NCBI GenBank assembly: GCA_039105265.1
Contig: JAPFFF010000044.1
Location: 434,001 to 498,000, forward strand
Length of the DNA: 64,000 nucleotides
Reading direction: 5' to 3'
Source of the DNA: Tritrichomonas musculus
Lineage: Eukaryota; Parabasalia; Tritrichomonadida; Tritrichomonadidae
Positions 36,204-46,499 of the stretch are shown piece after piece. Under the pieces are notes generated by a model. That model worked only from the letters and a program-made list of their open reading frames with translations, did no database searches and was not told the origin of the DNA. The first letter of the stretch is position 1, and each line of letters opens with the position of its first letter. A program made the translations under genes and the position numbers.

Positions 36204-36408
36204 TTCTTTCTTCTTCTTCTATTCCCAGATGGATGTATAAAAATAGGATTTTCAGGCTTGTTTATTTCAGGATTTTGAATGCACTACATGTCCACCTGGG
36301 AACGGTTTTTGCATTTTTGCTTCCCAAATTTCACATGGTGGATTGATTTTGAGAATCGATGCAAATATATTTATTAAACATAATTTTTTACTGCAGACAA
36401 AAGATAAA

Positions 36409-36954
36409 ATGCAAAACACCATGCTACACAACACCGATCCCAAAAGGGAATTTGCTGAAGCAAAAGGTGACGATTACAAGCCATATTTGTATCTTACACC
36501 AACATCATTCGTTGAAAAATTCCTTGGTATCGCAGATATTGAAGATATTATTCTGGCAGAAGAAAATGAACCTCTCATTGATCTCAATGAATCATTATGG
36601 ATATCATATGATAGTAATTTTGTCAAAAATGATCAATTCAATGAAAACATATATGTCATCAGTCCAATGTATGTGAGTTTTAATAAGCATTGCATATTTG
36701 ATAGAAATGATATAAGAAAAATATTCAAAGCTAAAAATGTTTTCATCAAGGTTGGAGAATCAAAAATAATAAAAGATTACGGACCAAATAGCAATCGTTC
36801 AATACTATCCATTGACCTGAAACCAGCTTCTTTTGTCAACAAAGATGGTAAAGAAATTGAATACTATCCATGTAAAGCATTTGCTGATGGATTCTTTGTT
36901 GGATGCCCTGAAATGATTCGTGAAAAAATTACAAAAAGATCTATTAAAGTCTAA
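36409..36954 (+). CDS. Hypothetical 181-aa protein
   Basis: A 181-residue protein with no recognised family and no relative elsewhere in the window. Mixed alpha/beta; segments YKPYLYLTPTSFVEKF, ESLWISYDSN and a C-terminal ADGFFVGCPEM. ATG 36409 is preferred over the upstream non-ATG extension, since TAATTTTTTACTGC lies about 25 bp before it. It converges with fibre-like gene D, overlapping by 4 bp, the same tight end-to-end packing seen at other gene pairs here. Confidence 0.5.
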   Translation: MQNTMLHNTDPKREFAEAKGDDYKPYLYLTPTSFVEKFLGIADIEDIILAEENEPLIDLNESLWISYDSNFVKNDQFNENIYVISPMYVSFNKHCIFDRNDIRKIFKAKNVFIKVGESKIIKDYGPNSNRSILSIDLKPASFVNKDGKEIEYYPCKAFADGFFVGCPEMIREKITKRSIKV

Positions 36955-39900
36955 GATTTGAATATTGCTAATGTCGTTTCATTTATTTTTGCAATCACCT
37001 TTCCAACAATTGATTGCTGAATGCGTAAAGTCATTGCATAATCTTCATCCAAGATCTTTCCGTTATAGAGAATTACGTCACCAATTTGATAGAGATTTAC
37101 ATCATCAACTGTGAATAACATGTCTCCATGAGAAGCAAATTTGATACATCCATTTTCAACATCCACTTCTGTAATCACTCCAACGAACTCTTTATAGGAT
37201 CCATTGATTACTACACTACAAATGCAATCAGTTGAATCGTTAGCAGTGGAACTAATGAAGGATCCGTTAACATATTTATATACATGTCCACTCATGAATA
37301 CAGGCTTTCCTGCAACGAAATCAGATATGTTTTGACCTGCTTCGATTGGACAGTAGTGAGTGATTGTATTTGAACCATTGGATGTTATCTTACCTTTCAC
37401 AACTAAATCTTTTTCAATAATTGTTTTATAAATTAAAGTAATATTTCTATCAACATTATTAAGATCATTATTTAAATGTTTACAAGTTATATAATTATAA
37501 CCACCTATTGCTAATGTAACAAATTTATCACCATTATCAGTTCTACTATATCGTAATAATCCATAATTATCATTATTTAATACACCAAACCTAATAACAC
37601 ATTTATTATCATATGATGAGAAAACAGATAAAGTATTACTTGAAGTTGTACAATTAGCTGTCAACGCTCCATTAATAGTTGAATTACCTTCTTTGGGAAC
37701 ATATTTATTATCACATTCACTCTTCAATGCAAAGTTATCATTCACATATTTCACCGAAGTAATCATATTATCATTCACAGGTTGGTTGCTGATTAATGTG
37801 ATAGATGCATCATATATATTAGTCAATGTATCATCCTCAGCTCTCAATGAAACAATATGGGTATTATAATTAATATTTATTAATTCACCACTGGTTGATT
37901 TGTAAATCATATTCAAACTTTTAAATAAACTGTATTCGTATTCGGCTTCTTCATATGATGCATCATCAGCATTTCGTTTGAATTTGACGATAATATTTTT
38001 GGTAGTGAATACTTTCCTTACATCATCATCAGGAACTACACAACCACGATCATTCTGTGTACATTGAATTGTGAATTGTTGGGAACCTTCATTAGTAATA
38101 CTCTCAGTTTTTACAAATGGTGATTCGATTTGAGCTTTAATGACGTTGATTAACCATTGAGTATTGCCACTTGAATTATACACCATAAATTCACCACGAT
38201 CATACCATACAATATATGATCCATTATCTAACATCATTCTATATCCTCTCATATATTTTTCATAAGGCTTGAACATCAAATCATAATGTTGTATATTGTT
38301 AGTGTAATCATTGGAAGAACCCCAATGAATATCAAAAATCATATGTATATCGGTTTCTGGTAAGTATGGTTTTACAAATATATAATCACGAACTGGATCT
38401 GGATATTCAATACTCAATTCAGTGCCATATAATGCTGTACTCAGTGTAGATTCATTAACCAAATCTGTTGGTACCTCAGGGATATCCGTTTTCAAAGCAT
38501 ACTTTCCATCAGCCACATCCTTGGTCTCATACTTATCTAATTCATAAGCCAATTCATCTTCATCAACAAACTTCTCATCCGCCTGGGCACTAGTGTAATA
38601 TGGTGTCAAGTCAACTGGTTCTGGGATATCACTCTTCAATGCATAAGGTTCTAGATCAATAGTAGGAATGTCAGTTTTGAGTGCATAAGGTTCTAGATCT
38701 CCACCATAAGTCACATATTCTGTAAAGTATGTTTCGTTAGGATCATAATTTAGGAGAGTCTCATCAGAAAAATTGGAATTAACGTTCAAAAATCTGACTT
38801 TACCATCTTTCCAGTAATAAATGCTGGTGTCTAACCTAATTTGAGTATATCCTTGTTGCCCCGGGAATGTAAACCTTTTCTTGGTATTAGTAGTAGCATT
38901 TTGGACTTCTATATTTTGAAGAGTACCATCTATAACATCCCCAGTAATACCCACCCAATCTGGTTCGTTAGCAGAATTTGTCCACCTTAGTACTATTTTT
39001 ACACGGAAATTCAAAGGAGTCTTAGCTAAACTAAATATAAAAGCACAACTACCATCCTTTCTGTCAACTTCATATGGGATATTATTAGTTTTAGTGGGAT
39101 ATGGTTCTAGATCAACAGTAGAAATATCAGTCTTGAGTGCATAAGGTGTCAAGTCAACTGGTTCAGGGATATCAGATTTTAATGCAAAATTAGTTTTTAC
39201 GAAATTCATATTTGGAATACAATATTCATCATAAACTTCAAGCTTGTATGAATAACATACTGATTCTAGATCGACAGCATAGTTATCATTATATCTGAAT
39301 GTTCCACCATAATAGAAATAATATATAGAAAAAGTATTTTCACCTTTCTTGTAATGATAATATTCCGAGTCTTCACTATCATACAAATATTCTCCTGAAA
39401 TATCTTCATTATTACAAGAGCCTTTCACTATTAATGATGATTTCTTTAATATTTTGCATAAATCTCCATCCAAATTTGTAATATTCGTCCTTTTATCCTC
39501 ATCATTTGTCGTTCCATTTACGAAGTGGGTAGTGATTGATAATTCTTGAGTTATATTTTCGGTTGATAATACGTCTTCTTTCTTTACATATGATTCTAAA
39601 GCAGTACTCAAAGCAGATTCATTAACCAAATTCTCTGGCATTTTTGGGATCTCATTCAACCAATTTGTTTTATGGTTTTCAATGAGTTTCTTGATAGCAG
39701 CTGCAGACATCAATTGCTTATTCGTTAACGTTTCACCTAAACCTAATTCAGAATTCTCAACTTTGGTTGTATACTTGATTCTAACAGATAATGGTTCATG
39801 ACTTCCCATGGTGATAATCATTAAATATGGATCTTCGAAAGTAATTTCATAAAGTGACCCATTTGTTGACTCATTTGATACTTCGTACTTGCTTTGCAAT

Positions 39901-42104
39901 GTGAAACTCTTATCTTCATTGATGGAATATATATTTAACTTGATTACTTCACCCTCATTGTCCACTTTGGTTTCAACTTCTAATGTACCTTTCAATGAAT
40001 CAGTATAATATCTGTGACAATATTTCTCATTTGGGATCTCAATAATGGTATCGACATATGTCAATTCTTTAATGATTTCTCTTGATTGATTCACAGATTT
40101 GTCTCTAACGACTTCATCAATATCTTCTAATTCTATTCCATCATCTTTATCAGCATCTTTGGCAAATGATAGTTTAGAAAGACCTTTAATTCCATCAATA
40201 GAGATTTGCAATAGATCTCCAGCACCAACTTTCCCAAATGTAAATACAGATGATCCAATGTTAACGAACTTGCCGGCAATGTAATCAAACCAGCTGAATT
40301 TAGGTTGCATGTCATCAAATTCTTTCTGCAAACGATTACAATATTTCTCCAAAGATGATATGTCGTTAACAGCTATATCAACAACATTCCCTAACGAATT
40401 CAATTCAAAGATATGTGATTCAATATTCTCTCCAATGACTATTCCAGATGTTTGAATATTGAAATTTGTCATCAATGTTGTGCAAGATTCCGGTCTAGGT
40501 GATACAGAATAGTAACCCGTTGAAGCAAGAAACTCGAATGTATTGCCACCTGGGTATTCAATATTTTCATCAATTGGGATGTTGAATTCTGGATCAGCCT
40601 TCATGTAAACTCTCAAATTATCAGAATCTGTTTCAATAAATGATTCATAACGGTAAGGGATATATTCAAAATAGTTGTCGGTTTTAATCTCATATGTATG
40701 CTCATGCTTCCATGAATATGTGAATCCAATGACGAATTCATAAGTATGTCCATCAAGGGTTAATGTAGCAGAATAGTCTCCACTCTTATCTTCATTGCAT
40801 CCAAACCATACACGCCAGACATCATTGGTTTCATCTGGATCACCCATTCTAGTATTGGAACTATATGTTATCATACCCTTGTCAAGCATCATCTTCAATG
40901 GATTCGGAACTTCGTTCCTTAGGTCTGAATGACCGTTCCCGGATTCATAATTGATCAGACCTTTCAAAGCAAATATGTTTGCAGCATTCTTCTTGATTGA
41001 AATGTATGGAATGTCTCTATTCAAGGATCCATATGAATTCTCTTTACGCATCTTCAGTGGAATGTTAACACAATAATTGGTACCAGTCCATTTACCTCCA
41101 GATTTAGTAAGCTTGTAATGAGTCCCAAATACGTTATCATGAAGCTCGAATGTCTGTCCTTCAATGAGTGAATTGAATGAATCGGAATCAGGATTATATC
41201 CCCAGTCAGCATAATATAAACCATTTGCAGTATCCAAATTGTAATCCCCGATTGACTTGATTGTATAGAAATCTGGTAAAGGAGACCTATAGAGTTTGAA
41301 GCAATTGTCAGCATCAATGAGATTACACTTGAGATTCATTAATGTACCTTCAGCACAATCTTTAATAACTGAGATTTGATGCATTTTCCCAACGAATTTG
41401 ATCTTCATGAATCCATCAGTATATAGTTCAAATGGGTCGTAGATTGCAGATTTCGACATGTATATTCGAGGTTTTGATTCATTGCTGACGTACTTTAATT
41501 GATATTTCTCATCAATGTATTCAATAATGGGATTCGTGAATGATTCATTCTCAAATGAAATATAAGCATTTTCAATTTCAAGATTCTTTGGAAAGATGAT
41601 CTCAAAGACTTGTCCACTTACAGATCCAGAGTAATCAATCTCAAGAATGTTGTATGTTGAATGGCCCTGAGGATCCGAACGGACTTCTCCCTGAGAATCT
41701 CTTAGATCCAAATCACTTAATTTATGGATATTATTTGCATCAATTATGAATTCATCACAACCTTCTTCATAAGTCATTACCTTCTCGATTGTAGATGGAG
41801 GAGCATTCTCTAAAGTTGATATTCTATCTTCATGGTCAGCAAGTTTGGTTCCATGTGTATCAATAACGGTTCGATGTGATTGAATGTCGTTATTCATATC
41901 CGTTAATGCTTTCCCAAATGTTTCGAAACATTCTTTGACACTTTGAGGTTCACCATATTCTTCACCAAAGAAGATTTTACAACTACCATCTATTGTTGCA
42001 TCACCTTTAACATGAATTGAATCAAATATTCCATCACCACCTTTGCCAGAACCTCCTACCAAGGCTCCATCTAATGCATTTTGTTTGGTTAATATTGCAG
42101 TCAT
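36951..42104 (-). CDS. Giant fibre-like modular surface protein D (1717 aa)
   Basis: The longest fibre-like gene. The N-terminus (GGSGKGGDGIFDSIHVKGDA) looks like phage fibre/baseplate attachment sequence; a short coiled coil follows (residues ~65-105). Long beta-rich stretches follow to about residue 850, then the linker grammar seen in genes A and C: LVNESALSTALESYVKKED, YALKTDIPEPVDLTPY, the QADEKFVDEDELAYEL module and the TTKNIIVKFKRNADD module. The C-terminal ~120 residues (TITHYCPIEAGQ ... TTLAIFKS) match the end of gene A. No enzyme motif is seen. Role inferred: trimeric attachment fibre. It shares a 44-bp divergent promoter space with the Gln/Tyr/Pro-repeat gene. Confidence 0.65.
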   Translation of the reverse strand: MTAILTKQNALDGALVGGSGKGGDGIFDSIHVKGDATIDGSCKIFFGEEYGEPQSVKECFETFGKALTDMNNDIQSHRTVIDTHGTKLADHEDRISTLENAPPSTIEKVMTYEEGCDEFIIDANNIHKLSDLDLRDSQGEVRSDPQGHSTYNILEIDYSGSVSGQVFEIIFPKNLEIENAYISFENESFTNPIIEYIDEKYQLKYVSNESKPRIYMSKSAIYDPFELYTDGFMKIKFVGKMHQISVIKDCAEGTLMNLKCNLIDADNCFKLYRSPLPDFYTIKSIGDYNLDTANGLYYADWGYNPDSDSFNSLIEGQTFELHDNVFGTHYKLTKSGGKWTGTNYCVNIPLKMRKENSYGSLNRDIPYISIKKNAANIFALKGLINYESGNGHSDLRNEVPNPLKMMLDKGMITYSSNTRMGDPDETNDVWRVWFGCNEDKSGDYSATLTLDGHTYEFVIGFTYSWKHEHTYEIKTDNYFEYIPYRYESFIETDSDNLRVYMKADPEFNIPIDENIEYPGGNTFEFLASTGYYSVSPRPESCTTLMTNFNIQTSGIVIGENIESHIFELNSLGNVVDIAVNDISSLEKYCNRLQKEFDDMQPKFSWFDYIAGKFVNIGSSVFTFGKVGAGDLLQISIDGIKGLSKLSFAKDADKDDGIELEDIDEVVRDKSVNQSREIIKELTYVDTIIEIPNEKYCHRYYTDSLKGTLEVETKVDNEGEVIKLNIYSINEDKSFTLQSKYEVSNESTNGSLYEITFEDPYLMIITMGSHEPLSVRIKYTTKVENSELGLGETLTNKQLMSAAAIKKLIENHKTNWLNEIPKMPENLVNESALSTALESYVKKEDVLSTENITQELSITTHFVNGTTNDEDKRTNITNLDGDLCKILKKSSLIVKGSCNNEDISGEYLYDSEDSEYYHYKKGENTFSIYYFYYGGTFRYNDNYAVDLESVCYSYKLEVYDEYCIPNMNFVKTNFALKSDIPEPVDLTPYALKTDISTVDLEPYPTKTNNIPYEVDRKDGSCAFIFSLAKTPLNFRVKIVLRWTNSANEPDWVGITGDVIDGTLQNIEVQNATTNTKKRFTFPGQQGYTQIRLDTSIYYWKDGKVRFLNVNSNFSDETLLNYDPNETYFTEYVTYGGDLEPYALKTDIPTIDLEPYALKSDIPEPVDLTPYYTSAQADEKFVDEDELAYELDKYETKDVADGKYALKTDIPEVPTDLVNESTLSTALYGTELSIEYPDPVRDYIFVKPYLPETDIHMIFDIHWGSSNDYTNNIQHYDLMFKPYEKYMRGYRMMLDNGSYIVWYDRGEFMVYNSSGNTQWLINVIKAQIESPFVKTESITNEGSQQFTIQCTQNDRGCVVPDDDVRKVFTTKNIIVKFKRNADDASYEEAEYEYSLFKSLNMIYKSTSGELININYNTHIVSLRAEDDTLTNIYDASITLISNQPVNDNMITSVKYVNDNFALKSECDNKYVPKEGNSTINGALTANCTTSSNTLSVFSSYDNKCVIRFGVLNNDNYGLLRYSRTDNGDKFVTLAIGGYNYITCKHLNNDLNNVDRNITLIYKTIIEKDLVVKGKITSNGSNTITHYCPIEAGQNISDFVAGKPVFMSGHVYKYVNGSFISSTANDSTDCICSVVINGSYKEFVGVITEVDVENGCIKFASHGDMLFTVDDVNLYQIGDVILYNGKILDEDYAMTLRIQQSIVGKVIAKINETTLAIFKS

Positions 42105-42148
42105 TTATCTCAAAGTTAAACAATTTTTGGTGCCAATCAAAGTATAAA

Positions 42149-43465
42149 ATGGTTGACATATTTGATTCATCTAGTAATTCTCGAGCTCAAAGTCCAGTTC
42201 TTCCTAATGCTCAACATGCTAATCCTGATCTAGAATATCATCAATATCAAAGGCAACAACAACCACCAAATCAACGAAAATATCAAAGGCAACCACCACC
42301 ACCACCACCACGACAGCAACAACAGCAACAACAACAATATCAACTGCAACCAAGACAGCAATATCAACCACGACAGCAACAATATCAGCAACAATATCAA
42401 CAACCATATCAACAACCATATCAACAACAATATCAACAACCATATCAACAACAATATCAACAGCAATATCAGCAACCATATCAACAACCATATCAGCAGC
42501 AATATCAACAACAATATCAACAACCATATCAACAACCATATCAACAACCATATCAACAACCATATCAGCAGCAATATCAGCAGCAATATCAGCAACAATA
42601 TCAGCAATATGAGCAACCACATCAGCAACCACATCAGCAACAACATCAGCAACATCACCAACGTCAACCATATAGACAAGAAGCTGTCCATAGAAATCCT
42701 TATCAACCACGAGCTGCATCGTCATCAAGTCCATCACGATCACCAACTCCAAATCGAATACAACAACAACGGGGTGGCTTCATAAGTCGACTCTTTGATT
42801 TGAGCCACATTAATTTAAATAATAAACGAACAATGGATTTAAATGGTTCACATGGTTCAGTATCAGAGCCTAATCAAAATGCATTGAATGTCATTACTCA
42901 TACTGATGATAATAATACAGCTATAGCCATGAGGTCAATTGAGGCAGACATTAGACTTCGAGAATTAGAAAACGAAGATCGTGAAAATAGTCGTAATCAT
43001 CGAGACAAACGAAAAAATAATCAATTTGATAACAATTTGATTCCAAATACTGTTCCAGAAACACCTCGAGATACAACAATTAGTAATTACATTCAACATG
43101 TGTGTCATTATTTTGACATTGATACTCAAAATATAAATATAAATGATGTAGGTTTCACGCGTGAATTCGTAGAGCAAATTGCTAAACCAAACTATGTGAA
43201 TTCAATTTTATTCTATGGAGTTGAAGCATGCCATGCCCAAGATAAGTCTTATCTTCTTATAGATTACCATAACCGAAAACGTAAATCAACATTAATAAAA
43301 ATGGGTAACGGATGGTCCTATGAAGTAGTGAGATCATTGAGACCAAGAGATATAGTTCTTGTTAGATTCATGCTAAATGATTCAATTAGAAATACTGGAT
43401 CTTTGAAAATAACAGAAGATAACTGTCCTCGCTGTCGTGGCTGCCCATGCTGGCCATTCTGTTAA
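42149..43465 (+). CDS. Gln/Tyr/Pro-repeat (prion-like) protein with Cys-rich C-terminus
   Basis: A 438-residue protein. Residues ~30-175 are an almost pure repeat of YQQ, PYQQ and QYQQ units with a short PPPPPP run; at DNA level CAA/CAG codons alternate, so this is a coding microsatellite. A basic/Ser-rich linker follows. The C-terminal 130 residues form a folded domain (NYIQHVCHYFDID, GFTREFVEQIAKPNYVNSIL, LIDYHNRKRKSTLIKMG) and end in a tight Cys cluster, CPRCRGCPCWPFC. Proteins with such tracts tend to phase-separate; a role in assembly sites is speculation. ATG 42149 follows CAATTTTTGGTGCC. I find no relative in the other elements. Confidence 0.6.
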   Translation: MVDIFDSSSNSRAQSPVLPNAQHANPDLEYHQYQRQQQPPNQRKYQRQPPPPPPRQQQQQQQQYQLQPRQQYQPRQQQYQQQYQQPYQQPYQQQYQQPYQQQYQQQYQQPYQQPYQQQYQQQYQQPYQQPYQQPYQQPYQQQYQQQYQQQYQQYEQPHQQPHQQQHQQHHQRQPYRQEAVHRNPYQPRAASSSSPSRSPTPNRIQQQRGGFISRLFDLSHINLNNKRTMDLNGSHGSVSEPNQNALNVITHTDDNNTAIAMRSIEADIRLRELENEDRENSRNHRDKRKNNQFDNNLIPNTVPETPRDTTISNYIQHVCHYFDIDTQNININDVGFTREFVEQIAKPNYVNSILFYGVEACHAQDKSYLLIDYHNRKRKSTLIKMGNGWSYEVVRSLRPRDIVLVRFMLNDSIRNTGSLKITEDNCPRCRGCPCWPFC

Positions 43466-43512
43466 ATTAATCATATCAAAAGATGCTTGATAATATTTTT
43501 GCGTCAAGGCAA

Positions 43513-44697
43513 ATGTCAGATCAACAACCAGCACTTCCAGCACCAGAAGAGCAAGCACCAGAAGAGCAAGCAATACCTGAAGTTGGAGAAGTCATTCAAA
43601 TTCGTCAACCAAGAAGAGCGAGACAACTCGAATATAATCAACATTTTCCAGTAGAAGAATTACCTGCAGAGGTTCACGAACGTAGACATACAGCTAGAAT
43701 TCCAATTGGTTTCAATTATAATCCAGAAGATGCTGAAGACATCAAGCAACATACATTAAAGAATCTCGTTAGCAGTAGACAAGCACGTGATATAGTCAGA
43801 TCAGCAAACTTCATGCCATGTCAATTTGCTTTATGGAATGCCAAACCAACTGGTGGAAATAATAGATATACAGGTGGTTCTGAAGACCTTGATGAAGATG
43901 GAATTGATGAATTCGTTGTCAGACGTGATGGCAAGATTGTAGCAGTTAATGGATACACAACCAAAGCATCAGATTTTCCATTCAAAGGTGCATATTATCA
44001 AACACATCCAACACCACAAAGACGTAAAGAACAATCTTATCGTAAATTCTTAAATGATGAATATTATGCACCTGAATATAACGATGATATGTCTGAGATC
44101 ACTGCATGGGGTGGAGAAGATCCAACTACTGAAGAATTCAGACGTAAATATAAGAAACATACAACTCATGCACCTACTAAATTCTCTCCATATAGGGCAT
44201 TCGCTCAATTAATTGTAGCTCCAGCTTGTAGAGCAGCATTCCGTCTCATTGCAAATAATAATGAAGAGAAAGCTAAATTAGCACGTAGTATTGCAATCGA
44301 TCTCAGTGGAAAGAAAGCATATGAAGCATCAATGGCTTCTAAATTCTATGATACAAACGTTAAGATTCCATTCCTTAATTCTATTGCTAATCAATTGCCA
44401 GCATTACGTCAAGATTTCGCTTCAATGAAGCGTAGATCAAATTCTGAATATGTCGTTGACTGGACTGATGGAAGCTTATGTTCTAAACAATTCGAACAAT
44501 GGTTATTCAATAAAGCAGCTGTTAAAGAACGTATCAAAGCATATGTTCACAATATGCTTTCAGAACAGAGAGAACATTACATCAACGAAGTCAAAAACAA
44601 GATTGCTGCATCATTGAGAAGAGCTGATAACTTCGACACTAGATTGAGAAATGAATGGGCCCAGAAACAAGAAGCCATACGAAATCGTTTTGCATAA
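43513..44697 (+). CDS. Conserved element protein with DLDEDG loop (394 aa)
   Basis: A 394-residue protein. The N-terminal 60 residues are Pro/Glu/Gln-rich. A central block, DLDEDGIDEFVVRRDGKIVAV (given in part) followed by NGYTTKASDFPFKGAYY, has an acidic Ca-binding-type loop and recalls a conserved motif of Polinton and giant-virus structural proteins; I cannot name the family with certainty. The C-terminal 170 residues are helical (RAFAQLIVAPACRAAF ... EQWLFNKAAVKERI). A virion role is plausible from its place between the repeat protein and the packaging/capsid genes. The start at 43513 follows ATATTTTTGCGTCAAGGCAA. Confidence 0.55.
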   Translation: MSDQQPALPAPEEQAPEEQAIPEVGEVIQIRQPRRARQLEYNQHFPVEELPAEVHERRHTARIPIGFNYNPEDAEDIKQHTLKNLVSSRQARDIVRSANFMPCQFALWNAKPTGGNNRYTGGSEDLDEDGIDEFVVRRDGKIVAVNGYTTKASDFPFKGAYYQTHPTPQRRKEQSYRKFLNDEYYAPEYNDDMSEITAWGGEDPTTEEFRRKYKKHTTHAPTKFSPYRAFAQLIVAPACRAAFRLIANNNEEKAKLARSIAIDLSGKKAYEASMASKFYDTNVKIPFLNSIANQLPALRQDFASMKRRSNSEYVVDWTDGSLCSKQFEQWLFNKAAVKERIKAYVHNMLSEQREHYINEVKNKIAASLRRADNFDTRLRNEWAQKQEAIRNRFA

Positions 44698-44717
44698 AAA
44701 TATATTCATGATGTATT

Positions 44718-45539
44718 CTATATTACATTTCCATTATTGCAATCGATTACAATCTTATGATGTTTATTCATATTTTTGTATCGTTCATACAATTCATCAA
44801 ATGATATGCTCATAGTAATCTGATGAGTAATGTATCTCAACTGCTCTTTTGAATATGTCCCAAATACGAATACCGTAGAGACATTAGATTTAATGGTTGT
44901 TGATAACGATTTCCAGAACTGGACATTCAAGAAGAATGATATATGGTTATGTCGACATGTAGTCATCAGATTGTTGAAATATGATTTCTCATTTGCAAGC
45001 AATTTGTTATTAGCAATATCATCAAATAGTATCAAGGTATGCAACATTGGTGCACGAAAATCATTAACTTTCAATGCTTTGAATATCTCGATTCGTTGCT
45101 CATCAATGATTTGATTCTCTAAATGTTCCTTCCTTATTGTGTAATATAGTTGCTTATAATTCAATAATGCATTAACATATTCTTCAGCATTCTCTTGGGA
45201 AACATATGCTATTGGTATTTCAATGAGTTCCCTTAATGACTCAAATGTAACATCTTTCGGTTCACCTGTTTTGGATATATATATGAGAAGATGTGCTGCA
45301 TTTGGAATTGAAGCTATTTTAATGATTTCTTCAATTGCTGATAACGTCTTTCCGGAACCTTGTTTGCCAACGAATATATTCACAGAATTATAGTAAATAT
45401 TGATGTCTTTGTGAATCTTTCTGATCAATGCATTCGTGACTTGTCCTTTATTTCTTCTCAAGCAATCTCTAACCATATCATGAACGTAGCTGAATGAGTC
45501 TTGATTCCCAAACGAAGTCGTAAAGCTTTGATTATACAT
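44718..45539 (-). CDS. DNA-packaging ATPase, FtsK/HerA-type
   Basis: A 273-residue P-loop ATPase. The Walker A loop GKQGSGKT (Lys64) follows NIFV; HTLILFDDI is the Walker B strand; then HNHISFFLNVQFWK (sensor-like) and YSKEQLRYITHQI. It lacks the N-terminal Ser/Asp extension of the ATPase at 3618-4607 but is otherwise collinear. It ends 20 bp from the convergent 394-aa gene. In Polintons and relatives this enzyme drives genome packaging; this gene appears whole. Confidence 0.75.
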   Translation of the reverse strand: MYNQSFTTSFGNQDSFSYVHDMVRDCLRRNKGQVTNALIRKIHKDINIYYNSVNIFVGKQGSGKTLSAIEEIIKIASIPNAAHLLIYISKTGEPKDVTFESLRELIEIPIAYVSQENAEEYVNALLNYKQLYYTIRKEHLENQIIDEQRIEIFKALKVNDFRAPMLHTLILFDDIANNKLLANEKSYFNNLMTTCRHNHISFFLNVQFWKSLSTTIKSNVSTVFVFGTYSKEQLRYITHQITMSISFDELYERYKNMNKHHKIVIDCNNGNVI

Positions 45540-45671
45540 TTACAGTTAATTAAAATGGATGCAAACATAGGCTTGCAAAAGTCTCAAAAATGGGTGTGCC
45601 CAAAATAGGGCGGACCTAAAATCCTAATGAAAATGGATTCAAAAATATTTGCAAAAAGTTTTTTTCGAATA

Positions 45672-46025
45672 TCATTCACCATTAATTGCTTTAACAATGT
45701 CGTTGATGGCTGTCTTGATTGCAAGAATATCACTTTTGAGTTGCTCTATTTCATTCTGTATATCCAAGATTGCAGACTCATTTTCACGATCAATTTGTGG
45801 ATCATTTTGTGAATCATCTACCTGTTTCTTGACAGCTTTCTTTAAACAAAGTACACCTTTGATTTTTGTAATACGATATCCCTCAATGTAATACATCTTA
45901 TTAAGTTTATGAGTCGTAATCTTATCAATCTCGTCTTTATTTTTAGCATACCACAGATTGAATTCATCTGGAGTATTAAATGTTTTCAAATATTCTTTAA
46001 TAGGTCCAATCACTTTTACTTCCAT
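45672..46025 (-). CDS. Small coiled-coil protein beside the capsid locus (117 aa)
   Basis: Counterpart of the gene at 12-473. FNTPDEFNLWYAKNK and GYRITKIKG match it, and residues 75-117 are a coiled coil (IQNEIEQLKSDILAIKTAI). Order and strand relative to the pVI-like gene and the MCP locus are the same in both elements, which supports a shared structural role. The start follows TTATTTTTATGTGACATCAA. Confidence 0.6.
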   Translation of the reverse strand: MEVKVIGPIKEYLKTFNTPDEFNLWYAKNKDEIDKITTHKLNKMYYIEGYRITKIKGVLCLKKAVKKQVDDSQNDPQIDRENESAILDIQNEIEQLKSDILAIKTAINDIVKAINGE

Positions 46026-46080
46026 TTGATGTCACATAAAAATAAACAATCACATTAAATCATCAATGGACTCATTTAAA

Positions 46081-46428
46081 TCACTTCAAGATTGGAGTTA
46101 GTCTACCTTTATTTCCACCAAGAATTGGTCTTTGAATCATTTCCACCTTATTGTTTGAATCGTCTTTAATTATTGAATCGAAATTTGTGAAATCTATTGG
46201 TAAAGGTTTTGGTTTGATTGGGTTTGTTTTAGGTGGAATTGGAGCAACTTTATTCAGTAAGTAATCAGCTCCATTAGCAATACTATTAACGATGCCGCCA
46301 ACTGTATCACCAAACATAGGTCCAACTTTTCGTGCTATTTCAATTCCCTTACGAATGTATGGAGATGCTTTCTTTATGAAATTCTTTCCTTTCACCAGCA
46401 AGTTCTTAAACCAGGTTCCGAATGCCAT
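46081..46428 (-). CDS. Small basic amphipathic/hydrophobic protein (pVI-like candidate, 115 aa)
   Basis: Counterpart of 524-775. The N-terminus is basic and amphipathic (TWFKNLLVKGKNFIKKASPY), the middle Gly/Val/Ile-rich (PMFGDTVGGIVNSIANGADY), and the tail Pro/Lys-rich with a KPNRP-like basic linker. It lies divergently from the MCP fragment, as its relative does from the whole MCP. Membrane-active inner capsid protein is the favoured guess. Confidence 0.55.
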   Translation of the reverse strand: MAFGTWFKNLLVKGKNFIKKASPYIRKGIEIARKVGPMFGDTVGGIVNSIANGADYLLNKVAPIPPKTNPIKPKPLPIDFTNFDSIIKDDSNNKVEMIQRPILGGNKGRLTPILK

Positions 46429-46499
46429 TTTCTTTGGGTTTGTATTAAAATCTCAAAAATGTAACTTCACACGAATCTTTTTTAATGCAAGCTCAAAGA

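Larger units (their letters stand above)
35437..36408. other. 970-bp noncoding region between two accessory genes
   Basis: No convincing gene. It holds an imperfect hairpin (CGGTTAAGGT at 35694-35703 with ACCTTATAACCG at 35715-35726), tRNA-like unit 2 (35874-35955), the 67-bp triple repeat with nested inverted arms (35988-36203), a polypyrimidine patch (36205-36225) and GGTTTTTGCA at 36304, the word that also ends the blocks after the other tRNA-like units. Confidence 0.5.

Noticed and set aside
42219-42752. Long minus-strand frames opposite the Gln/Tyr/Pro repeat
   Set aside because: Antisense shadows of a coding microsatellite, giving Val/Ala/Asp- or Leu/Trp-only sequences.
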